Assembly (NCBI GenBank): GCA_945949175.1
Contig: CAMFDU010000008.1
Location: forward strand, 1 to 44,775
Reading direction: 5' to 3'
Origin: Gulosibacter massiliensis
Lineage (GTDB): Bacteria; Actinomycetota; Actinomycetes; Actinomycetales; Microbacteriaceae
DNA length: 44,775 nt
Shown: piece by piece, positions 1 to 7,883 of the stretch
How the letters are laid out: each line of letters starts with the position of its first letter
How positions within the stretch are numbered: the stretch's first letter is position 1
Notes under the pieces: generated by a model
Database searches by the model: none
Told to the model about the DNA's origin: nothing
Seen by the model: only the letters and a program-made list of their open reading frames with translations
Translations under genes and position numbers: made by a program

Positions 1-459
1 GAACCGTGAGACGGTGACCGTGCGCGCATCGAGCACAACGTCGTCCCCCGCCCGAACCAGGTTGTATGCCCGCTGACCGTCCACTTTGATTGCGGACACG
101 GCCGAAGGTCGCTGTTGAATGACTCCGGTCCGCGCGGCTATCTCGCGCCTAATGTCGTCGTCGGTAATGGCCTCTAGGACGGCGACGTCAGCGTTAAATG
201 TGACGTCGCCCTCGGCATCGTCAGTGACGGTTGCCGACCCCAAGCGAATTGTCGCGGTGTAGCTCTTGTCCGCGCCAACCAGGTAGGTCAGAAGTCGCGT
301 TGATGTTCCGACACCCAGCACCAAGAGTCCCGTCGCCATCGGGTCGAGCGTTCCGGCGTGACCAATCTTGCGCGTGCCGAGCGCTTTTCGGGCCGCCGAC
401 ACGACTCCATGACTCGACGGGCCCGTGGGTTTGTCGACGAGCAGTATTCCGCTGATCAC
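1..459 (-). CDS. truB: tRNA pseudouridine(55) synthase TruB (N-terminal part, cut by window edge)
   Basis: TruB isomerises U55 to pseudouridine in the T-loop of tRNAs. The first 153 codons are present and the C-terminal half lies beyond base 1. The N-terminus shows the family opening GILLVDKPTGPSSHGVV and the catalytic block GHAGTLDPMATG, whose Asp is the nucleophile, followed by the RLLTYLVG and SAIKVDGQRAY segments. I place the start at the GTG at 459-457 because an in-frame TAA lies four codons upstream and TruB proteins normally begin a few residues before GILL. There is no good Shine-Dalgarno sequence. It is the last visible gene of a leftward run and follows the short aldehyde dehydrogenase by 36 bp, so it may be co-transcribed with the deoxyribose cassette. 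Recognition is secure; only the start codon is open. Confidence 0.95.
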   Translation of the reverse strand, partial: MISGILLVDKPTGPSSHGVVSAARKALGTRKIGHAGTLDPMATGLLVLGVGTSTRLLTYLVGADKSYTATIRLGSATVTDDAEGDVTFNADVAVLEAITDDDIRREIAARTGVIQQRPSAVSAIKVDGQRAYNLVRAGDDVVLDARTVTVSRF

Positions 460-495
460 CTTTGGAGGTTACCAGCGGGGTTATGGCGGATACCC

Positions 496-1359
496 CTACG
501 CAAGTGACTTCGTGTGCCAGACCGTCTTGGTCTCAACAAACGCAGCTATTCGGTTGAACGCGGATTCCGTTGGCCCGAATGTGCCAGGGCGCACCACGCG
601 CATGAGAGTTTCTGCTGCCGCGCGTTCGCAGTCGACGGCGATATTGCGTTCCGCGCCGGTCAAATCGATGGCGTTGACATCGGCGTGCGAGGCCAACCAC
701 GGCGCGACCTCGTCGACTGAACCGGTGAGGATGTTGACGACACCGCCTGGAACATCGCTGGTCGCGAGCACTTCGGCAAACGTCATCGCCGCGCACGGCG
801 CAACTTCGCTCGCGAGGACAACGACGGCGTTTCCGGTTGTCAACGCCGGGGCAATCGACGATACGAGGCCGAGCAACGACGAGCCGGCGACGGTCGGCGC
901 AACGAGCGCGACGACACCGGTGGATTCGGGGACAGAGAGGTTGAAGAACGGTCCGGCGACAGGGTTTGCCCCGCCATGCACTTGGGCGAACTTGTCAGTC
1001 CACCCCGCGTGCCAGACGAGGCAATCGATCGCGGCGGACACTTCGATGCGAGCCTCGGCGGGCTTGACTCCCGTCGACTCGACGATTTCGGCGACGAACT
1101 GTTCTAGTCGCCCTTCGAGCATTTCGGCGACGCGATAGAGAACTTGGCCGCGATTGTAGGCACTGGCCCCTGCCCAACCGGACCACGCAGCGCGAGCGGC
1201 CACGACCGCATCGCGGGCGTCTTTACGGCTCGCCTTTGCGACGTTAGCGATGAACTTGCCCGCAGGACTCGTCACTTCGGTGGTTCGACCCGATTCACTG
1301 CGCGGGAATTTGCCTCCGATGAAAAGCTTGTAGGTCTTGGGAATTGCTAGTCGGCTCAT
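496..1359 (-). CDS. Shortened aldehyde-dehydrogenase-family protein lacking the catalytic half
   Basis: This 287-residue protein belongs to the NAD-dependent aldehyde dehydrogenase superfamily but is about 200 residues shorter than a working enzyme. It holds the N-terminal strand (KLFIGGKFPRSESG), the helical region and a Rossmann-like part with recognisable VVALVAPTVAG and NAVVVLASE segments. The cofactor motif FTGS is degraded to LTGA. The polypeptide then ends without the catalytic Glu motif (ELGGK), the catalytic Cys or the EIFGP motif. Its ATG overlaps the stop of the full-length dehydrogenase upstream (ATGA at 1356-1359), so the two are translationally coupled. I infer a non-catalytic partner or regulator of that enzyme. 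The reading frame is intact and codon use matches its neighbours, so it does not look like a decaying pseudogene. Confidence 0.85.
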   Translation of the reverse strand: MSRLAIPKTYKLFIGGKFPRSESGRTTEVTSPAGKFIANVAKASRKDARDAVVAARAAWSGWAGASAYNRGQVLYRVAEMLEGRLEQFVAEIVESTGVKPAEARIEVSAAIDCLVWHAGWTDKFAQVHGGANPVAGPFFNLSVPESTGVVALVAPTVAGSSLLGLVSSIAPALTTGNAVVVLASEVAPCAAMTFAEVLATSDVPGGVVNILTGSVDEVAPWLASHADVNAIDLTGAERNIAVDCERAAAETLMRVVRPGTFGPTESAFNRIAAFVETKTVWHTKSLA

Positions 1360-2804
1360 CGTGCACCTCCATTGGCGAGGTAGGCCGCAAGACCGTGTCG
1401 GCCACCTTCGCGTCCGTATCCAGATTCCTTGTATCCGCCGAACGGGCTCGTCGGGTCAAACTGGTTGAACGTGTTCGCCCACACGACGCCAGCTCGAAGC
1501 GAATCCGCAACGCGCAGCATTCGACTTGCGTTTTGGGTCCAAATTCCGGCGCTCAACCCATAGGGCGTGTTATTCGCCTTGACGATTGCCTCGTCAGGAG
1601 TTCTAAAGCTGAGGACCGACAACACCGGCCCGAAAATCTCGTCCCGCGCGACAGTGTTGCTCGTGGTCACATTGGTGAAAATTGTCGGTCGGAACCAGAA
1701 CCCCTTTGACGGCAATTCACAATCGAGTGTCCAGCGGTTCGCGCCTTCCGCTTCACCCGTCGCCGCGATGGCGGTGATTCGCGCAAGTTGCTCCTTCGAA
1801 TTGACGGCTCCGATGTCGGTGTTCTTGTCGAGCGGGTCACCGAGTCGCAGAGTCGCGAGGCGACGCGTCAATTTTTCGACGACCTCGTCTTGGATGTTCT
1901 CTTGGACGAGAAGTCTCGACCCCGCGCAGCAAACGTGTCCCTGATTGAAGAAGATCCCGGCGATGATGCCCTCGACCGCCTCATCAACAGCCGCATCGTC
2001 AAAGACGATGTTCGCACCCTTGCCTCCGAGTTCGAGTGTGACGCGAGTTTCGGTTCCGGCCAGCGTTCGGGCTATCTGGCGGCCAACCGCGGTCGAACCA
2101 GTGAACGCAATTTTGTTGACGCCCGCGTGTTCGACCAGTGCCTTTCCGGCAACACCGCCATGCCCTGGAACGATGTTGACAACTCCCGCGGGAAGCCCCG
2201 CTTGCTCGCAAATGTCGGCGAACATGAGCGCAGTTAAGGGCGTTGTCTCAGCGGGCTTGAGCACGACCGTGTTTCCAGCGGCAAGTGCAGGAGCAACTTT
2301 CCAGGCGAGCATTAGTAACGGGAAGTTCCAGGGAATGATCTGCCCGGCGACTCCGAGCGCCGACGGGTTCGGTCCGAGCCCCGCGTAATCGAGCTTGTCC
2401 GCCCACCCGGCGTAATGGAAGAACCACGCGGCCACGAGGGGGACATCAATATCGCGAGTCTCGCGAATCGGCTTCCCGTTGTCGAGCGTCTCGGCAACAG
2501 CGAACTCGCGGGCGCGCTCTTGAATGAGTCGCGCGATGCGGAACAAGTACTTTCCACGCTCGGCACCGCTCATGCGCGACCAAACGGTGTCGTAGCTCTT
2601 TCGCGCAGCGGCTACAGCTCGGTCAATGTCCGTCGCGTCAGCCAACGAAATCTCGGCGATCGACTTCTCGGTCGCGGGCGAAATGGTCGTCATCGACCCA
2701 CCACGGCCGTCGGTCCACTGGCCATCGATGTAGAGCCCATAACTCGGACGCAAGTCAAGAATCGCGGTCGACTCTGGCGCCGGCGCATAATCACGGAAAG
2801 ACAT
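1356..2804 (-). CDS. NAD(P)-dependent aldehyde dehydrogenase (probable acetaldehyde oxidation)
   Basis: A full-length 482-residue aldehyde dehydrogenase. All family landmarks are visible: IPWNFP near residue 157, the cofactor-binding KPAE near 183, FTGS near 234, the general base Glu258 in LELGGKG, the catalytic Cys292 in NQGHVCCAGSR and EIFGPV. It sits between the HTH-aldolase fusion and the shortened aldehyde dehydrogenase, 7 bp after the former and overlapping the latter by 4 bp. DERA releases acetaldehyde from deoxyribose-5-phosphate, so the simplest reading of the context is that this enzyme oxidises that acetaldehyde to acetate. The substrate is inferred from neighbourhood only; the fold alone cannot give specificity. 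Confidence 0.9.
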   Translation of the reverse strand: MSFRDYAPAPESTAILDLRPSYGLYIDGQWTDGRGGSMTTISPATEKSIAEISLADATDIDRAVAAARKSYDTVWSRMSGAERGKYLFRIARLIQERAREFAVAETLDNGKPIRETRDIDVPLVAAWFFHYAGWADKLDYAGLGPNPSALGVAGQIIPWNFPLLMLAWKVAPALAAGNTVVLKPAETTPLTALMFADICEQAGLPAGVVNIVPGHGGVAGKALVEHAGVNKIAFTGSTAVGRQIARTLAGTETRVTLELGGKGANIVFDDAAVDEAVEGIIAGIFFNQGHVCCAGSRLLVQENIQDEVVEKLTRRLATLRLGDPLDKNTDIGAVNSKEQLARITAIAATGEAEGANRWTLDCELPSKGFWFRPTIFTNVTTSNTVARDEIFGPVLSVLSFRTPDEAIVKANNTPYGLSAGIWTQNASRMLRVADSLRAGVVWANTFNQFDPTSPFGGYKESGYGREGGRHGLAAYLANGGAR

Positions 2805-2811
2805 GGGACTC

Positions 2812-3999
2812 CTAATCCACGGTCACGTAGTCAGGGCCGCTGTAGTGGCCGGTGGTCATCTTCTGGCGTTGCAACAAAACGTCGTTGAGCAGACTTGACG
2901 CACCGAATCGGAATAGGTGCGGGTCGATCCATTCCTCGCCCGCAACTTCGGCAACGGCCACGAGGTAGCGAATGGCGTCTTTCGATTGGCGGATACCGCC
3001 CGCTGGCTTGACGCCGATGCGTTCGCCAGTCAGGTTGAACCAATCACGAACCACTTCGAGCATCAGGACGGTCGTTGGCAACGTCGCCGCGGGCTGAACC
3101 TTGCCGGTCGACGTCTTGATGAAATCGGCGCCAGCCAAGATTGCAAGCCATGCCGCTCGTTTGATGTTGTCGTACGTGCGCAGTTCGCCTGTTTCAAAGA
3201 TCACCTTGAGGTGCGCACGTGTTCCATCGGCGCGCCCACACGCTCGGTGAACCGCGACGATTTCGTTAAACACGGTGTCGAGGTCTCCGGACAGGAAAGC
3301 ACCGCGATCAATCACCATATCTATCTCGGTCGCACCCTGCGCCACGGCATAGCGAGTGTCGGCCAGTTTGATCTCAAGCGTCGAGCGCCCGCTCGGGAAG
3401 GCCGTGGCGACCGATGCGACACCGATTCCCGTGACTCCGTCACCCTTGTGCGATCCCAGAGCCGCGACCGCGTGCTGAACCATGTCGGGATACACGCACA
3501 CCGCGGCAACGCGAGGCGCTGTCGGGTCGGAGGGGTCGGGCAGAATCGCCTTCCGCACGAGAGACCGAACCTTGCCCGGAGTATCAGCGCCTTCGAGCGT
3601 CGTGAGGTCGATCAGTCGAATGATCGTGTCGAGAGCAGCGCGCTTGGAATCGTTCTTAATCGACCGCGTCGCTAAGCGTGCGGCACGTTCTTCAAGACCA
3701 ATCGCATCAACGGCTGCAAGCCCATAGAGGAACGAGCGAAGCGACGCAGAATCAGTGACGCCATGGGCACGCGATCGTCCGGTTGTGGTGATTCCGTCAA
3801 GAGGGCGGACCTCGGCAGTATCCGTCGAGTCAACGATGGAAATTGCGACAATCCCCGATTCACGTGCGAGAGCTAATAGCCGACCGGCCTTCCAGCGGGT
3901 GATGCCGAGAAGGTCACCGATTTCGTCTTGAGTCTTGCCGTCGTCGTAATACAGCCGAGCCGCACGAAGCGCCAACTCGCTGTCCGAGATTTCCATCAC
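2812..3999 (-). CDS. deoC: SorC/DeoR-type HTH fused to deoxyribose-5-phosphate aldolase (DERA)
   Basis: One uninterrupted 395-codon frame. Residues 7-56 are a SorC/DeoR/CggR-type DNA-binding head, with ARLYYDDGKTQDEIGDLLGI followed by TRWKAGRLLALARESGIV. A linker of about 35 residues follows. From about residue 97 to the end there is a complete class I aldolase of the long actinobacterial type. It keeps the Schiff-base Lys295 in DFIKTSTGK, the second active-site Lys331 in GVKPAGGIR and Asp227 in EIDMVID. The enzyme half splits deoxyribose-5-phosphate into glyceraldehyde-3-phosphate and acetaldehyde. The sugar-binding domain that SorC regulators normally carry is absent, and the aldolase stands in its place. 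No internal start precedes the aldolase domain. GTG 3999 lies six bases after a TAGGCT hexamer, favouring a leaderless start; ATG 3996 is the alternative. Autoregulation is my inference. Confidence 0.93.
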   Translation of the reverse strand: MMEISDSELALRAARLYYDDGKTQDEIGDLLGITRWKAGRLLALARESGIVAISIVDSTDTAEVRPLDGITTTGRSRAHGVTDSASLRSFLYGLAAVDAIGLEERAARLATRSIKNDSKRAALDTIIRLIDLTTLEGADTPGKVRSLVRKAILPDPSDPTAPRVAAVCVYPDMVQHAVAALGSHKGDGVTGIGVASVATAFPSGRSTLEIKLADTRYAVAQGATEIDMVIDRGAFLSGDLDTVFNEIVAVHRACGRADGTRAHLKVIFETGELRTYDNIKRAAWLAILAGADFIKTSTGKVQPAATLPTTVLMLEVVRDWFNLTGERIGVKPAGGIRQSKDAIRYLVAVAEVAGEEWIDPHLFRFGASSLLNDVLLQRQKMTTGHYSGPDYVTVD

Positions 4000-4043
4000 T
4001 CGTTTAGCCTACGCGCATATGAGCGGATTGACAACATTTGCGC
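4000..4043 (-). promoter_or_regulatory. Promoter and candidate operator of the HTH-deoC / aldehyde dehydrogenase cassette
   Basis: Read on the minus strand there is a -35 TTGTCA (4034-4029), a 17-bp spacer, a -10 TAGGCT (4011-4006) and six bases to the GTG at 3999, which fits a leaderless transcript. An inverted repeat is laid over it: GCGCAAATG (4043-4035) and CATATGCGC (4021-4013). The nine-base arms have one mismatch and are 13 bases apart, enclosing the -35. A protein bound there would block polymerase. SorC-family proteins often bind long palindromes as tetramers, so the adjacent HTH-aldolase is the natural candidate ligand. The promoter match is visible; the operator role is inferred. 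Confidence 0.6.
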
Positions 4044-4051
4044 AGGTGCGG

Positions 4052-4981
4052 CTAAAGTTGGAGCGTGCCATCGGCAATGAGCGCTCGAATATCCGAAAAA
4101 TCCTTGTGGAGCGCGGCGATGAGCTCATCGACCGACGCGAACGATTCAATGTCGCGAATCCAATGGGTGAAACCCACCTCTGCGATCGAACCGTATGCGT
4201 CGAAGTCGGCATCGAGGGCGTGAGCCTCGACCTGGTCGCGGGTGACGTCGGTAAAGGTCGGGTTCTTACCGACTGAGATACCGGCAAGAAAATCCTGTCC
4301 GTGAACGCGCACTAACCCCGCGTAGACGCCTGGCCTAGGAACCATGCCTTCGTTGTTCTCTTCGAGGTTTACCGTTGGATACCCGAGCACGCGGCCGCGC
4401 TGATGCCCGTGTACAACCAGTCCTCGCACTCGATGCGGTCTACCCAGCAGTTTCGTGGCGACCTCAACATCACCCGCTCGCAGTGCGTCTCGAATCGTCG
4501 ACGACGAGACTTTTGTTTCACCGTCGACGCACACGTGGGCGAGGGTGATGACCTCGAAGCCGGCCGTCGCGCCACGCGCGATCAACGTCTCGATGTTTCC
4601 AGACCCCTTTACCCCGAACCGAAAGTCGGAACCGACAAGGATTAGCGAGGCGGAAACGCCGGCGAGCAGAACTTCGTCGATGAACTCGTCGGGTGACATC
4701 GCCGCAAATTCCGCCGTGAACGGCAGGACGACGACTCGGTCAGCGCCGGCGTCCAACAACGCCTCTACCTTTTGGGGGATTGACAGGATTGGCTGTGGCG
4801 CACGAGCGGGGTCAAACAATTCCAGCGGATGACGGTCGAAGGTCACGACCACAACGCGCCGGCCTTTCGATCGGGCACGGAGTTGCGAGACAACCTCGCG
4901 GTGGCCGATGTGAACGCCATCGAACTTACCGATCGTGACCGCAGAATCGATACCGTCGCGCGGCAAAGCCCAATCGGTCAT
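4052..4981 (-). CDS. ribF: Bifunctional riboflavin kinase / FAD synthetase
   Basis: RibF phosphorylates riboflavin to FMN and adenylylates FMN to FAD. The N-terminal nucleotidyltransferase domain shows GKFDGVHIGH (residues 18-27) and the SSSTIRD motif. The C-terminal kinase domain shows GRVLGYPTVNLE and the PGVYAGLV segment. At 309 residues it is normal for the family. The ORF remains open for about 145 codons upstream, but that extension is antisense-like noise. The ATG at 4981 starts the canonical protein and overlaps the stop of the upstream membrane-protein gene as ATGA (4978-4981), so the two are translationally coupled. In many actinobacteria ribF follows truB; here the deoxyribose cassette separates them and ribF comes first. 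Confidence 0.96.
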   Translation of the reverse strand: MTDWALPRDGIDSAVTIGKFDGVHIGHREVVSQLRARSKGRRVVVVTFDRHPLELFDPARAPQPILSIPQKVEALLDAGADRVVVLPFTAEFAAMSPDEFIDEVLLAGVSASLILVGSDFRFGVKGSGNIETLIARGATAGFEVITLAHVCVDGETKVSSSTIRDALRAGDVEVATKLLGRPHRVRGLVVHGHQRGRVLGYPTVNLEENNEGMVPRPGVYAGLVRVHGQDFLAGISVGKNPTFTDVTRDQVEAHALDADFDAYGSIAEVGFTHWIRDIESFASVDELIAALHKDFSDIRALIADGTLQL

Positions 4982-5343
4982 CGGGTTTCCCACGCCCACC
5001 ACAGACCGAGGATGGGCAGTACAACGGGCGCGTAACCGTATCCAAGGCCGAAATATGACCACACCGAATTCGCATGGAACAGAGTAGGTATCAAATATGT
5101 CAAGAGGCCGACACTCAACACACCGATGAGTTCGAAAACCATGATGGTGATTGCGAATTTCCTCCATCGGCGGGCGATGGCAAGTACGGCAAAGAAGTAG
5201 TGTGCTGCCGCGATGGCCGACAAGGTGTAGGCGAATGGCGCGTCCGAGAACTTGGTGGCGATTTGAAACGCGCTTCGACCGGTTGCTGCCAACGCCAGAA
5301 TCAAATAACCCACGACCAAGAGTCGCGAGAGTCCCTCGGTCAC
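4978..5343 (-). CDS. Small four-helix membrane protein between lepA and ribF
   Basis: A 121-residue protein with about four hydrophobic helices: [52 protein letters not shown] and [13 protein letters not shown] charged RRWRK turn lies in the middle. There is no recognisable catalytic motif and I cannot name a function. I think similar proteins occur in other actinobacteria, but this is memory and unchecked. It begins with a GTG overlapping the lepA stop as GTGA (5340-5343) and ends by overlapping ribF as ATGA, so lepA, this gene and ribF are chained translationally. That tight coupling argues it is a real, expressed gene. Confidence 0.8.
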   Translation of the reverse strand: MTEGLSRLLVVGYLILALAATGRSAFQIATKFSDAPFAYTLSAIAAAHYFFAVLAIARRWRKFAITIMVFELIGVLSVGLLTYLIPTLFHANSVWSYFGLGYGYAPVVLPILGLWWAWETR

Positions 5344-7187
5344 TTCTTGTCCTTCTTTTCGGTGTCACCTGACAAGGCGGCGATGAACGCCTCTTGCGGA
5401 ACTTCAACACGTCCAACCATCTTCATGCGCTTCTTTCCCGCCTTTTGCTTCTCGAGCAATTTGCGTTTACGACTGATGTCACCGCCGTAACACTTTGCGA
5501 GAACGTCCTTGCGCATCGCGCGGATGCTTTCGCGCGCGATGATACGAGCACCGATGGCCGCCTGAATCGGAACTTCGAACTGTTGGCGGGGAATGAGTTC
5601 GCGAAGTCGTGATGTCATCATCACGCCATAGGCATAGGCCTTGTCGCGATGCACGATCGCCGAGAATGCATCCACCTGCTCGCCCTGCAACAGAATGTCG
5701 ACCTTCACTAGATCAGCCTCCTGCTCGCCGGCAGGTTCGTAATCAAGCGAGGCATAACCAGCGGTTCGCGACTTGAGGTTGTCAAAAAAGTCAAAAACGA
5801 TTTCACCGAGCGGAATCGTGTATTTGATTTCGACCCGGTCTTCGCCGAGGTAGTCCATGCCGATCAGAGTCCCGCGCCTGGTTTGGCAGAGTTCCATAAT
5901 CGTGCCGACGTAATCCTTGGGGGCTAGCACCGCTGCCCGAACAACAGGTTCACGGACCGATTTGATTTTTCCTACGGGGTATTCCGAGGGGTTGGTGACC
6001 TCGACTTCTTTTCCGTCGTCGGTGGACACGTTGTAAACGACGCTCGGGGCGGTCGCGATGAGGTCTAGCCCAAATTCGCGTTCAAGCCGCTCGGTGATGA
6101 TTTCGAGGTGTAACAGCCCGAGGAACCCACAACGGAAACCAAATCCGAGGGCGACGGACGTTTCCGGTTCGTAGACGAGCGAAGCGTCACTCAACTTGAG
6201 TTTGTCGAGTGCTTCGCGCAAATCAGGGAACTCAGCGCCGTCGAGCGGGTACAACCCCGAATAGACCATCGGCTTTGGGTCGGTGTAGCCCTCTAGTGCG
6301 ATGGTGGCCGGCTTCGCGAGGTTCGTCACCGTGTCGCCGACCTTGGACTGGCGGACGTCTTTCACGCCGGTGATGAGATACCCGACTTCTCCAACACCGA
6401 GTCCCTCTGACGGGGTTGGTTCGGGTGATGAGACACCGATTTCCAGAAGTTCGTGTGCTGCACGTGTCGACATCATTTGGATACGTTCGCGCGGGCTGAG
6501 GGATCCGTCCATGACTCGCACGTAGGTGACGACGCCACGATAAGAGTCATAGACAGAGTCAAAAATCATGGCACGTGCAGGTGCGGTGGGGTCGCCGACC
6601 GGAGCGGGAATCTTTTGAACGACCCGATCGAGCAGTTCGTCGACGCCAACGCCCGTCTTGCCCGAGACGCGCATCACATCGTCCGGGTCTCCGCCGATGA
6701 GAGACGCGAGCTCTTTTGCGTATTTTTCCGGATCCGCTGAGGGAAGATCAATCTTGTTGAGAACTGGGATGATTTCAAGATCGTTCTCTAGCGCCAAGTA
6801 CAGGTTGGCGAGAGTCTGGGCTTCGATTCCCTGAGCCGCGTCGACCAAGAGAATTGCGCCTTCGCACGCGGCGAGCGACCGAGACACCTCGTAGGAAAAA
6901 TCGACGTGACCCGGGGTGTCAATCATGTTGAGTGCATAATCAACACCATCGACCGCCCACGGCATGCGCACCGCCTGGCTCTTGATTGTGATTCCTCGTT
7001 CGCGTTCGATGTCCATGCGGTCGAGGTATTGGGCGCGCATGTCACGATCACCGACAATTCCCGTGATTCCGAGCATGCGGTCTGCCAGCGTGGACTTTCC
7101 GTGGTCGATGTGCGCGATGATGCAAAAATTGCGAATTGTCGACGGGTCCGTGCGTGACGGAATCGGCGGCTTTGTAGAACGGGACAT
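5340..7187 (-). CDS. lepA: Elongation factor 4 (LepA) GTPase
   Basis: LepA/EF4 is a ribosome-binding GTPase that back-translocates or remodels stalled or maturing ribosomes. The 615-residue length is typical. Seen in order: the P-loop AHIDHGKST near residue 25, switch-2 DTPGHVDF, the NKIDLP base-recognition motif, the EF4-specific [14 protein letters not shown] block in the middle and the Lys-rich C-terminal domain ([16 protein letters not shown]). The start ATG at 7187 has an AGAG stretch upstream. It is divergent from rpsT with 163 bp between them and heads the leftward chain lepA, membrane protein, ribF. Confidence 0.97.
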   Translation of the reverse strand: MSRSTKPPIPSRTDPSTIRNFCIIAHIDHGKSTLADRMLGITGIVGDRDMRAQYLDRMDIERERGITIKSQAVRMPWAVDGVDYALNMIDTPGHVDFSYEVSRSLAACEGAILLVDAAQGIEAQTLANLYLALENDLEIIPVLNKIDLPSADPEKYAKELASLIGGDPDDVMRVSGKTGVGVDELLDRVVQKIPAPVGDPTAPARAMIFDSVYDSYRGVVTYVRVMDGSLSPRERIQMMSTRAAHELLEIGVSSPEPTPSEGLGVGEVGYLITGVKDVRQSKVGDTVTNLAKPATIALEGYTDPKPMVYSGLYPLDGAEFPDLREALDKLKLSDASLVYEPETSVALGFGFRCGFLGLLHLEIITERLEREFGLDLIATAPSVVYNVSTDDGKEVEVTNPSEYPVGKIKSVREPVVRAAVLAPKDYVGTIMELCQTRRGTLIGMDYLGEDRVEIKYTIPLGEIVFDFFDNLKSRTAGYASLDYEPAGEQEADLVKVDILLQGEQVDAFSAIVHRDKAYAYGVMMTSRLRELIPRQQFEVPIQAAIGARIIARESIRAMRKDVLAKCYGGDISRKRKLLEKQKAGKKRMKMVGRVEVPQEAFIAALSGDTEKKDKK

Positions 7188-7350
7188 TGCTCTCTATTGT
7201 TCCACGCAACGCGGTCGCCATACGCCGTTCGCCTCTGGTAACGTTGACTCTTGGCTTGCGTGCAACGGCCCTCTCTCCATTGCACGGAACGACACCGAGA
7301 TTCGCAACACCCCATCTCGGTTCGACACCACTCACCTAAGGAAACCATCC

Positions 7351-7830
7351 GTGGCAAATATCAAGTCGCAAATTAAGCGAATCAAGACGAACCTCAAGGC
7401 GCAAGAGCGCAACAGGGCCGTCAAGAGCGAACTCAAGACCGTCATCCGAATCGCACGCGATGCAATCGCATCCGGCGACAAGTCGGCCGCCGTCAACGCG
7501 GTTGCCGCGGCTACGCGCAAGATTGACAAAGCCGTGTCTAAGGGCGTTATTCACAAAAACCAAGCAGCGAACCGCAAGTCGGCCATCGCCGCCCAAGCCG
7601 CCGGACTCTCGGGCGATGCCAAGGTCACCAAGGCTCCGGCGAAGGCTGCGACGAAGGCTCCTGTGAAGAAGTCCGCTGCCAAGGCTCCTGCCAAAAAGGC
7701 TCCTGCCGCGGCTGCACCAAAGACGGCAGCGAAAGCTCCCGCCAAGGCTGCACCCAAGGCAGCACCAAAGGCAGCGGCGAAAGCGCCAGCTAAGGCTCCG
7801 GCAAAAAAGGCCGCCGCTCCGAAGGAATAA
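7351..7830 (+). CDS. rpsT: Ribosomal protein bS20 with a long histone-H1-like C-terminal tail
   Basis: Residues 1-90 are a standard bS20, with [20 protein letters not shown] at the start and the [14 protein letters not shown] end. It binds 16S rRNA in the small subunit. Family members stop at about 85-90 residues; this one continues to 159. The extra 69 residues are almost only Lys, Ala and Pro in repeats such as APAKKAPA, like the tails of actinobacterial HU/HupB and histone H1. The tail is genuine: the frame is open and its stop is followed after 15 bases by a strong terminator. I use the GTG at 7351, preceded by AAGGA at 7339-7343. An in-frame extension reaching back to 6964 belongs to the lepA antisense and is not used. 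Confidence 0.95.
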   Translation: MANIKSQIKRIKTNLKAQERNRAVKSELKTVIRIARDAIASGDKSAAVNAVAAATRKIDKAVSKGVIHKNQAANRKSAIAAQAAGLSGDAKVTKAPAKAATKAPVKKSAAKAPAKKAPAAAAPKTAAKAPAKAAPKAAPKAAAKAPAKAPAKKAAAPKE

Positions 7831-7845
7831 CCCTTCCACTTAACT

Positions 7846-7883
7846 CGACGGCTCCTGGGAAACCAGGGGCCGTCGTTGTGTAT
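7846..7883. terminator. Terminator between convergent rpsT and holA
   Basis: A 13-bp stem (7846-7858 with 7863-7875, one G-T wobble) closes a GAAA loop and is followed by TTGTGTAT. It begins 15 bp after the rpsT stop and ends at the holA stop. The stem is nearly symmetric, so it may also limit read-through from holA, although the U-rich tail is on the rpsT side. It is the only convergent junction in this window with a visible terminator. Confidence 0.8.

Noticed and set aside
425-1138. 237-codon ORF opposite the short aldehyde dehydrogenase
   Set aside because: Low-complexity Thr/Ser/Ala composition typical of a high-GC antisense frame, with no domain or ribosome-binding site.
7336-7839. Antisense ORF rich in Gly, Leu, Arg and Ser opposite rpsT
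   Set aside because: It mirrors the Lys/Ala/Pro tail codons of rpsT and has no ribosome-binding site or recognisable fold; it is a compositional shadow.
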